A stretch of 32,660 nt of DNA, taken from contig NZ_BNBS01000076.1 in assembly GCF_014656075.1 (NCBI RefSeq), positions 8,107-40,766 on the forward strand. Reading direction: 5' to 3'. Position numbers and translations under genes: made by a program. This document shows, in pieces, positions 1 to 8,111 of the stretch. The number at the start of each line of letters is the position of its first letter. Position 1 is the stretch's first letter. The DNA is from Streptomyces hydrogenans. GTDB lineage: Bacteria; Actinomycetota; Actinomycetes; Streptomycetales; Streptomycetaceae. The notes beneath the pieces were generated by a model. The model ran no database searches and was not told the DNA's origin. It worked only from the letters and a program-made list of their open reading frames with translations.

Positions 1-189
1 CCTTTCGACCTGACCTCGGTCCTCCGGCCCGACACTGGCCTTTCGACCTGACCTCGGTCCTCCGGCCCGACACTGGCCTTTCGACCTGACCTCGGCCTTC
101 CGGCCCGACCCCGGCCCTTGGCCTGACCTCGGCCTTCCGGCCCGACCTCGGTCCTCCGGCCTGACCTCGGCCCTTCGACCTGACCCCGG
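1..189. repeat. Tandem array of about ten 19-bp units
   Basis: Ten consecutive units of 18-19 bp run from the left edge to about 189. The first is CCTTTCGACCTGACCTCGG and the alternating partner is TCCTCCGGCCCGACACTGG. The two types first alternate, giving a 38-bp higher-order repeat (1-38, 39-76, 77-114). They then blend into intermediate variants at 115, 133, 152 and 171, and end in a C-rich run at about 190. Nineteen is not a multiple of three, so the array is unlikely to encode a repeated protein. It may extend left of the window. Function is unknown. Confidence 0.85.
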
Positions 190-433
190 CCCCCCCCCGG
201 CTTCCCGCAGGACGCACGGCGACCTGCGGCCACGGGCCAGTACGCCCTCCCGGCCGGGCGGCCCGTAGAGAACTCTGAGCGGGCCCCGGGCGGACCCCCA
301 CGGCCCTTCCCCGTCCGTAAAACGGGTTCGCCCGTCCGGAGATCGGGGTCTCCTCCGGGGTCCGGACTCTGGTCTCGGCGGCGGTGGCCGACCATACTGG
401 CCAGCGCACGTGTTCGAGGAGGGGGAGCGCAGG
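190..433. other. Intergenic stretch before the ABC ATPase gene
   Basis: This is GC-rich sequence between the repeat array and the ABC ATPase gene. I see no convincing gene, RNA or strong promoter here. A purine-rich ribosome binding site lies at about 416-427, just before the GTG at 434. Confidence 0.5.
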
Positions 434-1162
434 GTGAGCGAGAACAGCACGCAGTCCGCGACGGCCGTCGTCGAGGACCCCGCCGGGGGCCCGATGATCC
501 GGGTGGAGGACCTGCGTCGGTCCTTCGGTGAGGGCGAGGCCGCCGTCCACGCCCTCAAGGGCGTCTCCTTCGACATCCCGCGCGGAGAGCTGGTCGCCCT
601 CAAGGGCCGCTCCGGCTCCGGCAAGACCACCCTGCTCAACCTCGTCGGCGGCCTCGACAGCGCCGACGGCGGCCGGATCGTCATCGACGGCACCGACCTC
701 TCCACGCTCGGCGAGGAGGGCCTCCTGGAGCTGCGCCGGGACCGGATCGGCTTCATCTTCCAGTCCTTCGGCCTGCTGCCCATCCTCTCCGCCGCGGAGA
801 ACGTCGGCGTCCCGCTGCGCCTGCGCAAGGCGGACCCCGCCGAGCGCGAGGAGCGGGTCGCGCTCCTCCTCGCCCTCGTCGGCCTGGCCGACCACGCCGC
901 CCAGCGCCCCGGCGAGCTCTCCGGCGGCCAGCAGCAGCGCGTCGCGATCGCCCGCGCCCTCGCCAACAAGCCCGCCCTGCTCATCGCCGACGAGCCGACC
1001 GGCCAGCTCGACGCCGAGACCGGCCTCGCCGTGATGCAACTGCTCCGGGCCGTGGTCCGCAGCGAGGGCTGCACCGCCCTCGTCGCGACCCACGACCACC
1101 AGCTCCTCGGCCTCGCCGACCGGGTCCTCGAACTGCGCGACGGCGAGATCGTCGAAGCCTGA
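434..1162 (+). CDS. ABC transporter ATP-binding protein (MacB/LolD-type)
   Basis: This is the ATPase subunit of an ABC transporter of the MacB/LolD/FtsE-like class, which couples ATP hydrolysis to an export or membrane-remodelling permease. With the GTG at 434 as residue 1 (242 aa), Walker A is GRSGSGKT at 58-65, the signature is LSGGQQQRV from 162, Walker B ends in D186-E187 (IADEPT), and the switch histidine lies in VATHD. The start at 434 follows a GGAGGGGGAG stretch. A GTG at 410 and an ATG at 494 (MIRVEDL) are in-frame alternatives. No permease gene accompanies it: upstream is a repeat array and downstream is a convergent gene. The partner must be beyond the left edge or elsewhere, so the substrate cannot be named. 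Confidence 0.9.
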   Translation: MSENSTQSATAVVEDPAGGPMIRVEDLRRSFGEGEAAVHALKGVSFDIPRGELVALKGRSGSGKTTLLNLVGGLDSADGGRIVIDGTDLSTLGEEGLLELRRDRIGFIFQSFGLLPILSAAENVGVPLRLRKADPAEREERVALLLALVGLADHAAQRPGELSGGQQQRVAIARALANKPALLIADEPTGQLDAETGLAVMQLLRAVVRSEGCTALVATHDHQLLGLADRVLELRDGEIVEA

Positions 1163-1175
1163 GCCTGAGCCCGAG

Positions 1176-1197
1176 CCGCCCGCCGACAGGCGGGCGG
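1176..1197. terminator. Hairpin between convergent genes
   Basis: A perfect 9-bp stem (CCGCCCGCC, loop GACA, GGCGGGCGG) lies 13 nt after the ABC ATPase stop and 22 nt before the stop of the convergent YciI gene. There is no T-tract. It could end transcription from either side, as T-poor hairpins do in Streptomyces. Confidence 0.5.
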
Positions 1198-1219
1198 GCG
1201 GCACCGTCGGCTCCGAAGC

Positions 1220-1621
1220 TCAGACCTCCGGCGGGCCCGCGGGGATCTCCCGGACCTCGATCGGCATGTTCATCGGCACCCCGCGCGGACCCGGCGCCGC
1301 CGACACCTCGGCGGCGATCTCCAGGGCCCGCTCCTCGGAGCCGACCTCCACGATCCACCAGCCGGCCAGGAACTCCTTGGTCTCCGCGAAGGGGCCGTCG
1401 GTCACCACCGGCGGCGCGCCGTCCGCGCCCGCCCGGACGATCCGCGCCGTCTCCGGCATCGTCAGCCCCTCCGCCTGGAGCAGTTCGCCCGAGGCCGTCA
1501 GCTTGCCGTTCGTGGCGATCATGAAGTCGATGTGGGCCCGGACGTCCTCCGGCGCCCACTCGGCCATCGAGGGGACGTCGAGGGTCCGCGAGCTGAACTG
1601 CATCAGCAGCATGTACTTCAT
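1220..1621 (-). CDS. YciI/DGPF-domain protein
   Basis: A 133-aa protein of the YciI-like (YCII-related, DGPF) family, small ferredoxin-like-fold proteins of mostly unknown function that often sit beside ECF sigma factors in actinobacteria. The start MKYMLLMQF and the motif TDGPFAETKEF followed by GWWIVEV mark the family. I chose the ATG at 1621 because GAGGAG lies about 7 nt upstream; an in-frame extension to 1669 has a low-complexity Arg/Gly-rich N-terminus not typical of the family. No sigma factor gene is adjacent: neighbours are a convergent ABC ATPase and divergent kdpD. The specific role is unknown. Confidence 0.85.
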   Translation of the reverse strand: MKYMLLMQFSSRTLDVPSMAEWAPEDVRAHIDFMIATNGKLTASGELLQAEGLTMPETARIVRAGADGAPPVVTDGPFAETKEFLAGWWIVEVGSEERALEIAAEVSAAPGPRGVPMNMPIEVREIPAGPPEV

Positions 1622-1798
1622 GAGGTGCTCCTCGTGCGTGTCGCGACGGGCCCCGCGGCCCGCCGTCACCCAGGGGTCGGAGCCGGATCCGCGTTCTCGA
1701 CACGGCGCGGCCCCCCGGCGCGGGATCCGCGCATCAGAATCACGTCAATACCGCACCGGGGTGTTCCTCCGGGTGCGGAATGTCCGATCGGCCGGACG

Positions 1799-1804
1799 TA
1801 TGGT
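1799..1804 (+). promoter_or_regulatory. Candidate -10 box of a leaderless kdpD promoter
   Basis: TATGGT fits the TAnnnT -10 pattern and ends 6 nt before the ATG of kdpD at 1811. There is no Shine-Dalgarno sequence in front of that ATG. Together these suggest that transcription starts at or next to the start codon. No clear -35 box is visible. A short imperfect inverted repeat (GTCCG and CGGAC arms, about 1782-1797) lies just upstream. Confidence 0.4.
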
Positions 1805-1810
1805 CGGTCC

Positions 1811-4357
1811 ATGGGACGTGGCAAGCTTCGGATCTACCTCGGCGCGGCACCCGGCGTCGGCAAGACCTACGCCATGCTCGCCGAGGCCCACCGCAGGGTG
1901 GAGCGCGGCACCGACTGCGTCGTCGGCTTCGTCGAGCACCACGGCCGGCCGCGCACCGAGGTGCTGCTGCACGGCCTGGAGCAGCTGCCCCGGCGCGAGC
2001 TGGAGTACCGCGGCGCCGTCTTCACCGAGATGGACGTCGACGCCGTCCTGGCCCGCCGCCCCGCCGTCGCCCTCGTCGACGAACTCGCCCACACCAACGT
2101 CCCCGGCTCCCGCAACCCCAAGCGCTGGCAGGACGTGGCCGAACTCCTCGCCGCCGGCATCGACGTCGTCTCGACCGTCAACATCCAGCACCTGGAATCG
2201 CTCGGCGACGTCGTCGAGGCGATCACCGGCGTCCGGCAGCGCGAGACCGTCCCCGACGAGATCGTCCGCCGGGCCGACCAGATCGAACTGGTCGACATGT
2301 CGCCCGAGGCGCTGCGCCGCCGCATGGCCCACGGCAACATCTACAAGTCGGACAAGGTCGACGCGGCCCTCTCCAACTACTTCCGCCCCGGCAACCTCAC
2401 GGCCCTGCGCGAGCTGGCCCTCCTCTGGACCGCCGACCGGGTCGACGAGTACCTCCGCCAGTACCGGGGCGAGCACAACATCCGCTCCACCTGGCAGGCC
2501 CGCGAGCGGATCGTCGTCGGCCTCACCGGCGGCCCCGAGGGCCGGACCCTGATACGGCGCGCCACCCGGCTGGCCGAGAAGGGCGCCGGCGGCGAGGTCC
2601 TGGCGGTCTACATCTCCCGCAGCGACGGCCTCACCTCGGCCTCGCCGAAGGAGCTGACGGTCCAGCGGACCCTCGTCGAGGATCTCGGCGGCACCTTCCA
2701 CCACGTCGTCGGCGACGACATACCGAACGCCCTGCTGGACTTCGCCCGGGGCGTGAACGCGACCCAGATCGTCCTCGGCTCCAGCCGCCGCCGCTCCTGG
2801 CAGTACGTCCTCGGCCCCGGCGTCGGCCAGACCGTCGCCCGCGAGTCGGGCCCCGACCTCGACGTCCACATCGTCACCCACGGCGAGGTCGCCAAGGGCC
2901 GCGGCCTCCCGGTCGCCCGCGGGGCCCGGCTCGGCCGCTCGCGGATCATCGGCGGCTGGCTCGTCGGCGTCGCCGCGCCGATCGTGCTCGCCCTGGTCCT
3001 CACCCATACCGACGCGGACCTCGGCCTCGCCAACGACATGCTGCTCTTCCTGGCGCTCACCGTCGCGTCCGCGCTGCTCGGCGGCTTCCTGCCGGCGCTC
3101 GCCTCGGCCGCCGTCGGCTCGCTGCTGCTCAACTGGTTCTTCACCCCGCCGATCCACCGGATCACCATCGCCGACCCGATGAACATCGTGGCCATCGCGG
3201 TCTTCTTCGGCGTCGCCATGGCCGTCGCCTCCGTCGTCGACCTCGCGGCCCGCCGCACCCACCAGGCCGCCCGGCTGCGCGCCGAGTCCGAGGTGCTGTC
3301 CTACCTCGCGGGCAGCGTGCTGCGCGGCGAGACCAGCCTCGACGCCCTCCTGGAACGGGTCAGGGAGACCTTCTCGATGGAGTCCGTCGCCCTGCTGGAG
3401 CGGGTGGGCGGCGGCGAGCCCTGGACCCAGGCCGCCACCGTCGGCCCGCATCCGGCACCCCGGCCCGAGGACGCCGACGTGGACATGCCGGTCGGCGACC
3501 ACCTCGCCCTCGCCCTGAGCGGCCGGGTGCTGCCCGCCGAGGACCGCCGGGTGCTCGGCGCCTTCGCCGCCCAGGCCGCCGTCGTCCTCGACCGGCAGCG
3601 GCTCGTCGGCGAGGCCGAGGAGGCCCGCAAGCTCGCCGAGGGCAACAAGATCCGCACCTCCCTCCTCGCCGCCGTCAGCCACGACCTGCGCACCCCGCTC
3701 GCCGGCATCAAGGCGTCCGTCTCCTCGCTCCGCTCCGACGACGTCGAATGGTCCGAGGAGGACCGCGCCGAACTCCTGGAGGGCATCGAGGCCGGCGCCG
3801 ACCGCCTCGACCACCTCGTCGGCAACCTCCTCGACATGTCCCGCCTCCAGACCGGCACGGTCACCCCGCTCATCCGCGCCGTCGACCTCGACGAGGTCGT
3901 CCCGATGGCCCTCGGCGGGGTGCCGGACGGCAGCGCCGAGGCCGACGTCCCCGAGACCCTGCCCATGGTCGAGGTCGACAAGGGCCTCCTGGAACGGGCC
4001 GTCGCCAACATCGTCGAGAACGCCGTCAAGTACAGCCCCGACGGCGTGCCCGTCGCCGTCGCCGCCAGCGCCCTGGGCGACCGCGTCGAGCTGAGGGTGG
4101 TGGACCGCGGCCCCGGCGTCCCCGACGACTCCAAGGACGGGATCTTCGAGCCCTTCCAGCGCTTCGGCGACGCCCCGCGCGGCTCCGGCGTCGGCCTCGG
4201 CCTCGCCGTCGCCCGCGGCTTCGTGGAGGCCATGGGCGGCACCATCAGCGCCGAGGACACCCCGGGCGGCGGCCTCACCATGGTCCTCACCCTGCGCGCC
4301 GCCCCCGGCGGACCCCCGGCGCCCCCGGCCGACCTGCCGGCCCACGCGGTGACCTGA
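1811..4357 (+). CDS. kdpD: Sensor histidine kinase KdpD
   Basis: Membrane sensor kinase for potassium limitation and osmotic stress that phosphorylates KdpE. The 848-aa product has the KdpD N-terminal domain with Walker A GAAPGVGK at 11-18, a universal-stress-protein-like domain from about residue 232, clustered membrane segments of the DUF4118 type at about 380-480, a GAF-like region, and a HisKA box with phosphoacceptor H624 in AVSHDLRTPL. The HATPase region has an N box near 734 (NIVENAVKYS) and G boxes DRGPGVPD and GVGLGLAVARG. The ATG at 1811 gives the normal KdpD N-terminus; upstream in-frame codons read into sequence antisense to yciI and are not credible. It precedes kdpE by 155 nt. 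The kdpFABC pump genes are not in the window. Confidence 0.96.
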   Translation: MGRGKLRIYLGAAPGVGKTYAMLAEAHRRVERGTDCVVGFVEHHGRPRTEVLLHGLEQLPRRELEYRGAVFTEMDVDAVLARRPAVALVDELAHTNVPGSRNPKRWQDVAELLAAGIDVVSTVNIQHLESLGDVVEAITGVRQRETVPDEIVRRADQIELVDMSPEALRRRMAHGNIYKSDKVDAALSNYFRPGNLTALRELALLWTADRVDEYLRQYRGEHNIRSTWQARERIVVGLTGGPEGRTLIRRATRLAEKGAGGEVLAVYISRSDGLTSASPKELTVQRTLVEDLGGTFHHVVGDDIPNALLDFARGVNATQIVLGSSRRRSWQYVLGPGVGQTVARESGPDLDVHIVTHGEVAKGRGLPVARGARLGRSRIIGGWLVGVAAPIVLALVLTHTDADLGLANDMLLFLALTVASALLGGFLPALASAAVGSLLLNWFFTPPIHRITIADPMNIVAIAVFFGVAMAVASVVDLAARRTHQAARLRAESEVLSYLAGSVLRGETSLDALLERVRETFSMESVALLERVGGGEPWTQAATVGPHPAPRPEDADVDMPVGDHLALALSGRVLPAEDRRVLGAFAAQAAVVLDRQRLVGEAEEARKLAEGNKIRTSLLAAVSHDLRTPLAGIKASVSSLRSDDVEWSEEDRAELLEGIEAGADRLDHLVGNLLDMSRLQTGTVTPLIRAVDLDEVVPMALGGVPDGSAEADVPETLPMVEVDKGLLERAVANIVENAVKYSPDGVPVAVAASALGDRVELRVVDRGPGVPDDSKDGIFEPFQRFGDAPRGSGVGLGLAVARGFVEAMGGTISAEDTPGGGLTMVLTLRAAPGGPPAPPADLPAHAVT

Positions 4358-4390
4358 CCCCGCGCCCGGCCCCGCCCCGGAGGCCCGTAC

Positions 4391-4496
4391 CCCGTCCCGT
4401 ACGGCGGCGCCCGCGTCCGTACGCACCGCCCGTCCCCGTACGGCGGCCCCGCACCCGCCCCCGCACCAGCAGCCAGTACCCGTCCCCGTACAGCAG
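4391..4496. repeat. Short repeats between kdpD and kdpE
   Basis: The 155-nt gap between kdpD and kdpE contains three copies of a CCCGTCCCCGTACGGCGG-like element, at about 4391, 4429 and 4479; the third ends in ACAGCAG. The gap is unusually long for a kdpDE pair and is rich in GTAC. It could hold an internal promoter or simply be expanded spacer. The kdpE ribosome binding site (GAAGGAAGG) follows at about 4496. Confidence 0.45.
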
Positions 4497-4512
4497 AAGG
4501 AAGGCCCCCGAC

Positions 4513-5199
<687 letters not shown>

Positions 5200-5231
5200 G
5201 ACGGGCCCGCTCCCGTGTCCGCCGCGGCCGG

Positions 5232-5237
5232 TACGCT
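5232..5237 (+). promoter_or_regulatory. Candidate -10 box of a leaderless promoter
   Basis: TACGCT matches TAnnnT and ends 7 nt before the ATG at 5245. No purine-rich ribosome binding site lies between it and the start codon. This is the same layout as at kdpD and the kimA-like gene. No -35 is evident. Confidence 0.4.
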
Positions 5238-5244
5238 TTTGGGT

Positions 5245-5643
5245 ATGAGTGCTGCACCCCGTACCGACAAGCCGGCAGGCCGGTTCCGCCGGATGCTCGA
5301 CCGGCTCTCCTCCTCGCCGGAGGACCTGGAGTCGGAGGAGCTCCAGGAGGACACGGCGGCCTCGGGCTGCACGCGGATCTCCGACTGTTCCGACCGCCAG
5401 ATCGTCAAGGTGACTGGTACCTTGCGCACGGTCACGCTGCGCCCCCGGGCCGGTGTGCCCGCCCTGGAGGCCGAACTGTTCGACGGCACCGCGCCGCTGG
5501 ACGTCGTCTGGCTGGGCCGGCGCTCCATCGTGGGCATCGAGCCCGGCCGCAAGCTGATCGCCTCCGGCCGGATCTCCATGAGCCACGGCCGGCGGGTCCT
5601 CTTCAACCCCAAATACGAGCTCCGACCGCTCGGACAGGAGTAG
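5245..5643 (+). CDS. OB-fold nucleic-acid-binding domain protein
   Basis: A 132-aa soluble protein. Residues about 50-132 look like a single OB-fold of the tRNA_anti type: a run of beta strands (VKVTGTLRTVTL, LEAELFDGTAPLDVVWLG, RKLIASGRISMSHGRRVLFNPKYEL). The N-terminal 45 residues are charged and probably flexible. The ATG at 5245 is preceded by a possible -10 box and no ribosome binding site. The next gene starts 3 nt after its stop, so it is probably cotranscribed with the DUF3159 gene. Actinobacteria carry such proteins next to DUF3159 and Trk genes; the ligand is unknown. Confidence 0.8.
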   Translation: MSAAPRTDKPAGRFRRMLDRLSSSPEDLESEELQEDTAASGCTRISDCSDRQIVKVTGTLRTVTLRPRAGVPALEAELFDGTAPLDVVWLGRRSIVGIEPGRKLIASGRISMSHGRRVLFNPKYELRPLGQE

Positions 5644-5646
5644 CCG

Positions 5647-6402
5647 GTGACGTCCGTCGACAAGCCGACCACCGCACCGCCGATCCCGGACCAGGACGCC
5701 CGGACCGACAAGGCGGTGACCGAGGCCGCGCTCTTCGAGGCGTTCGGCGGCGTCCGGGGCATGGTCGAGACGGTCCTGCCCGGACTGCTCTTCGTCACGA
5801 TCTACACGATCAACAAGAACCTCCAGGGCTCGGCCATCGCCGCCCTCGGCGTCTCCCTGCTCCTGGTCGCCGTCCGGCTCATCCGCCGCGACACCGTCAA
5901 GCACGCCTTCAGCGGCGTCTTCGGCGTCGCCTTCGGCGTCGTCTTCGCGATGATGACCGGCAACGCCAAGGACTTCTACCTCCCCGGCATGGTGTACACG
6001 CTGGGCCTCGCCCTCGCGTACATCGTCACCACCCTCGCCGGCGTCCCGCTGATCGGCCTCATCCTCGGCCCGGTCTTCAAGGAGAACCTCTCCTGGCGGA
6101 CCCGGAACCCCGGACGGAAGAAGGCCTACGCCAAGGCCAGCTGGGCCTGGGGCCTGATCCTGCTCGCCAAGTGCGCGATCCTCTTCCCGCTCTACTGGTG
6201 GGCCGACACCACCCAGCTCGGCTGGGTCCTCGTCGCGCTGAAGATCCCGCCCTTCCTGCTCGCCGTCTACCTCACCTGGGTCTTCCTCGCCAAGGCGCCG
6301 CCGCCGATCGACGTCTTCGCCGAGATGGAGGCCGAGGAGAAGGCCGAGGAGGAGCGCAAGGCCGCCGCGGCCCGCGCCACCGGCGGACCGGACGCCTCCT
6401 AG
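5647..6402 (+). CDS. DUF3159 family integral membrane protein
   Basis: A 251-aa membrane protein of the actinobacterial DUF3159 family, function unknown. Hydrophobic segments lie roughly at residues 42-57, 63-80, 85-103, 112-135, 168-190 and 198-218. The C-terminal tail from about 222 is very charged (EMEAEEKAEEERK) and probably cytoplasmic. The start is GTG at 5647 with AGGAG about 8 nt upstream, overlapping the end of the OB-fold gene. It sits between kdpDE and two trkA-like genes, which hints at a link to ion homeostasis but does not prove it. The stop codon lies inside a 31-bp tandem duplication. Confidence 0.88.
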   Translation: MTSVDKPTTAPPIPDQDARTDKAVTEAALFEAFGGVRGMVETVLPGLLFVTIYTINKNLQGSAIAALGVSLLLVAVRLIRRDTVKHAFSGVFGVAFGVVFAMMTGNAKDFYLPGMVYTLGLALAYIVTTLAGVPLIGLILGPVFKENLSWRTRNPGRKKAYAKASWAWGLILLAKCAILFPLYWWADTTQLGWVLVALKIPPFLLAVYLTWVFLAKAPPPIDVFAEMEAEEKAEEERKAAAARATGGPDAS

Positions 6403-6460
6403 GAGCACACCCGGCCGACCGGACGCCTCCGAGGAGCACACCCGGCCGACCGGACGCCCC
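6386..6460. repeat. 31-bp tandem duplication over a stop codon
   Basis: A 31-bp unit starting GACCGGACGCCTCC runs 6386-6416, is repeated at 6417-6447, and starts a third time at 6448. The two full copies differ at one base: the first has TAG (the stop of the DUF3159 gene, 6400-6402), the second has GAG at the same place. Confidence 0.8.
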
Positions 6461-6482
6461 CGGGCGCGCCGCCGACCCACGC

Positions 6483-6518
6483 GAAGGGCCCGGGACCTGT
6501 GACGGTCCCGGGCCCTTC
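6483..6518. terminator. Bidirectional hairpin terminator
   Basis: A perfect 15-bp stem (GAAGGGCCCGGGACC, loop TGTGAC, GGTCCCGGGCCCTTC) lies between the convergent DUF3159 and trkA-like genes. Its outer A/T base pairs give short A and T runs on both sides. It is well placed to end transcripts from both strands. Confidence 0.8.
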
Positions 6519-6534
6519 CGCGTACGGCACGACG

Positions 6535-7209
6535 CTACTCCGCCGGCTCCCGGCGGACCTGGAGGAGCTCCTCCAGCTGCTCCTCGCGGGCCTGCGCCGC
6601 CACGAACAGCAGCTCGTCGCCGGCCTCCAGGGTCTCCTCGGGGCTCGGCGTCAGCACCCGCGAACCGCGGATGATCGTCACCAGCGAGGTGTCCTGCGGC
6701 CAGGGGACCTCGCCCACCTGCGTACCCGCCACCGCCGACTCCGGCGGCAGCGTCAGCTCCACGAGGTTGGCGTCGCCGTGGCTGAAGCGGAGCAGCCGGA
6801 CCAGGTCGCCGACGCTCACCGCCTCCTCCACCAGGGCCGACATCAGACGCGGGGTGGAGACGGCCACGTCCACGCCCCACGCCTCGTTGAACAGCCACTC
6901 GTTCTTCGGGTTGTTCACCCGGGCGACCACCCGCGGCACGCCGTACTCGGTCTTCGCGAGCAGCGAGACGACCAGGTTCACCTTGTCGTCGCCGGTGGCC
7001 GCGATGACCACGTTGCAGCGCTGGAGCGCCGCCTCGTCCAGCGAGGTGATCTCACAGGCGTCGGCCAGCAGCCACTCCGCCTGCGGCACCCGCTCCACCG
7101 AGATGGCGGTCGGCGCCTTGTCGATGAGCAGGACCTCGTGGCCGTTCTCCAGGAGCTCGCCCGCGATGGAACGGCCCACCGCACCCGCGCCCGCAATCGC
7201 GACACGCAT
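6535..7209 (-). CDS. TrkA-type RCK potassium channel/transport regulator (second)
   Basis: A cytosolic NAD-binding regulatory subunit of Trk/Ktr-type potassium uptake. The 224-aa protein has an RCK-N Rossmann domain with the dinucleotide motif GAGAVG near the start (MRVAIAGAGAVGRS) and an RCK-C (TrkA-C) domain in the C-terminal third (VELTLPPESAVAGTQV ... GDELLFVA). The ATG at 7209 shares its A with the stop of the upstream trkA-like gene (TGATG) and has GAGGAGGGCGG upstream; a longer in-frame reading to 7464 runs over the neighbour and is rejected. No Trk/Ktr membrane subunit is in the window. The divergent kimA-like transporter may be the partner (inference). Confidence 0.92.
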   Translation of the reverse strand: MRVAIAGAGAVGRSIAGELLENGHEVLLIDKAPTAISVERVPQAEWLLADACEITSLDEAALQRCNVVIAATGDDKVNLVVSLLAKTEYGVPRVVARVNNPKNEWLFNEAWGVDVAVSTPRLMSALVEEAVSVGDLVRLLRFSHGDANLVELTLPPESAVAGTQVGEVPWPQDTSLVTIIRGSRVLTPSPEETLEAGDELLFVAAQAREEQLEELLQVRREPAE

Positions 7210-7877
7210 CAGTGACCGCCCTCCTCGGGGCCCTCGGCGAAGGCCGCCTCGACCTTGGTGATCTCGTCCGTCCGCATCATCACGTGCACCAGATCGCCCT
7301 CCTGGAGCACCGTCTGCGAGCTGGGGATGACCGCCTCGCCCAGCCGGGTCAGGAAGGCGACCCGCACACCGGTCTCGTCCTGGAGCCGGCTGATCTTGTG
7401 GCCGATCCACGCCGGGGAGGTGTGCACCTCGGCGAGCTGGACGCCGCCGCTCGGGTCGCTCCACAGCGGCTCCGCGCCCGAGGGCAGCAGCCGGCGCAGC
7501 ATCTGGTCGGCGGTCCAGCGGACCGTCGCCACCGTCGGGATGCCCAGGCGCTGGTAGACCTCGGCACGCCGGGGGTCGTAGATCCGCGCCGCCACGTTCT
7601 CGATGCCGAACATCTCGCGCGCCACCCGGGCCGCGATGATGTTGGAGTTGTCGCCGCTGCTCACCGCGGCGAAGGCACCGGCCTCCTCGATCCCCGCCTC
7701 GCGCAGGGTGTCCTGGTCGAAGCCCACCCCGGTGACCCGCCGGCCGCCGAAGCCGGAGCCCAGACGGCGGAAAGCCGTCGGGTCCTGGTCCACTACGGCG
7801 ACCGTGTGGCCCTGCTGCTCCAGGGTCTGCGCGAGAGCGGCTCCCACTCGCCCGCAGCCCATGATGACGATGTGCAC
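7209..7877 (-). CDS. TrkA-type RCK potassium channel/transport regulator (first)
   Basis: First gene of the trkA-like pair; 222 aa. The RCK-N domain starts at once with MHIVIMGCGRVGAALA (GxGxxG) and an acidic residue at the end of strand 2 (VVDQD), typical of NAD(H) binding. An RCK-C domain covers the last ~85 residues (PAWIGHKIS ... GDLVHVMM). The start is GTG at 7877 with AAGGGGA upstream. It is translationally coupled to the second RCK gene, and two such subunits probably form a hetero-oligomeric ring. It is transcribed divergently from the kimA-like gene across 234 nt. Confidence 0.92.
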   Translation of the reverse strand: MHIVIMGCGRVGAALAQTLEQQGHTVAVVDQDPTAFRRLGSGFGGRRVTGVGFDQDTLREAGIEEAGAFAAVSSGDNSNIIAARVAREMFGIENVAARIYDPRRAEVYQRLGIPTVATVRWTADQMLRRLLPSGAEPLWSDPSGGVQLAEVHTSPAWIGHKISRLQDETGVRVAFLTRLGEAVIPSSQTVLQEGDLVHVMMRTDEITKVEAAFAEGPEEGGH

Positions 7878-8111
7878 GTCCCCTTACCCCGCACTCCTGA
7901 TCGCCCTGCTGACCTGCGAAAACACCCTGCTCACAACTTTCCTCACCCGATCGGCCCGGGCCGTGGCGGACAACACCCTGCCGGGTTGCCCGGTCCGAGC
8001 TTAAGCGGCATCGCTGGCCGGGACCGCATCCGAGGTGATACTCAGGGAGATTCGGTGCCGATCGGGGGTGCCGGTGCGCGTGGCTCTTTTCGAACGCTTA
8101 CGATCCTCTGC
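7878..8111. other. Divergent intergenic region, trkA-like/kimA-like
   Basis: This 234-nt region must hold the promoters of the minus-strand trkA-like pair and the plus-strand kimA-like gene. Only the TACGAT box at 8099 stands out. I looked for a ydaO-type c-di-AMP riboswitch, which controls kimA in Bacillus, and did not recognise one by eye. Confidence 0.45.
8099..8104 (+). promoter_or_regulatory. Candidate -10 box of a leaderless promoter
   Basis: TACGAT fits TAnnnT and ends 7 nt before the GTG start at 8112. There is no ribosome binding site in between. This is the third example of the arrangement in the left half of the window. Confidence 0.42.

Noticed and set aside
1..189. A CRISPR array
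   Set aside because: The units are contiguous with no unique spacers, so this is a simple tandem repeat.
1532..1810. An N-terminal extension of KdpD
   Set aside because: The extra 93 codons run antisense through yciI and do not resemble KdpD; the ATG at 1811 gives the normal start.
7210..7464. An N-terminal extension of the second RCK protein
   Set aside because: It lies out of frame inside the first RCK gene. The Rossmann motif begins right at the ATG at 7209 with a good ribosome binding site.
7878..8111. A ydaO-type c-di-AMP riboswitch before the kimA-like gene
   Set aside because: Bacillus kimA has one, but I could not recognise its conserved segments here, and a -10 box next to the GTG suggests a leaderless transcript with no room for it. 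A covariance model search would decide.
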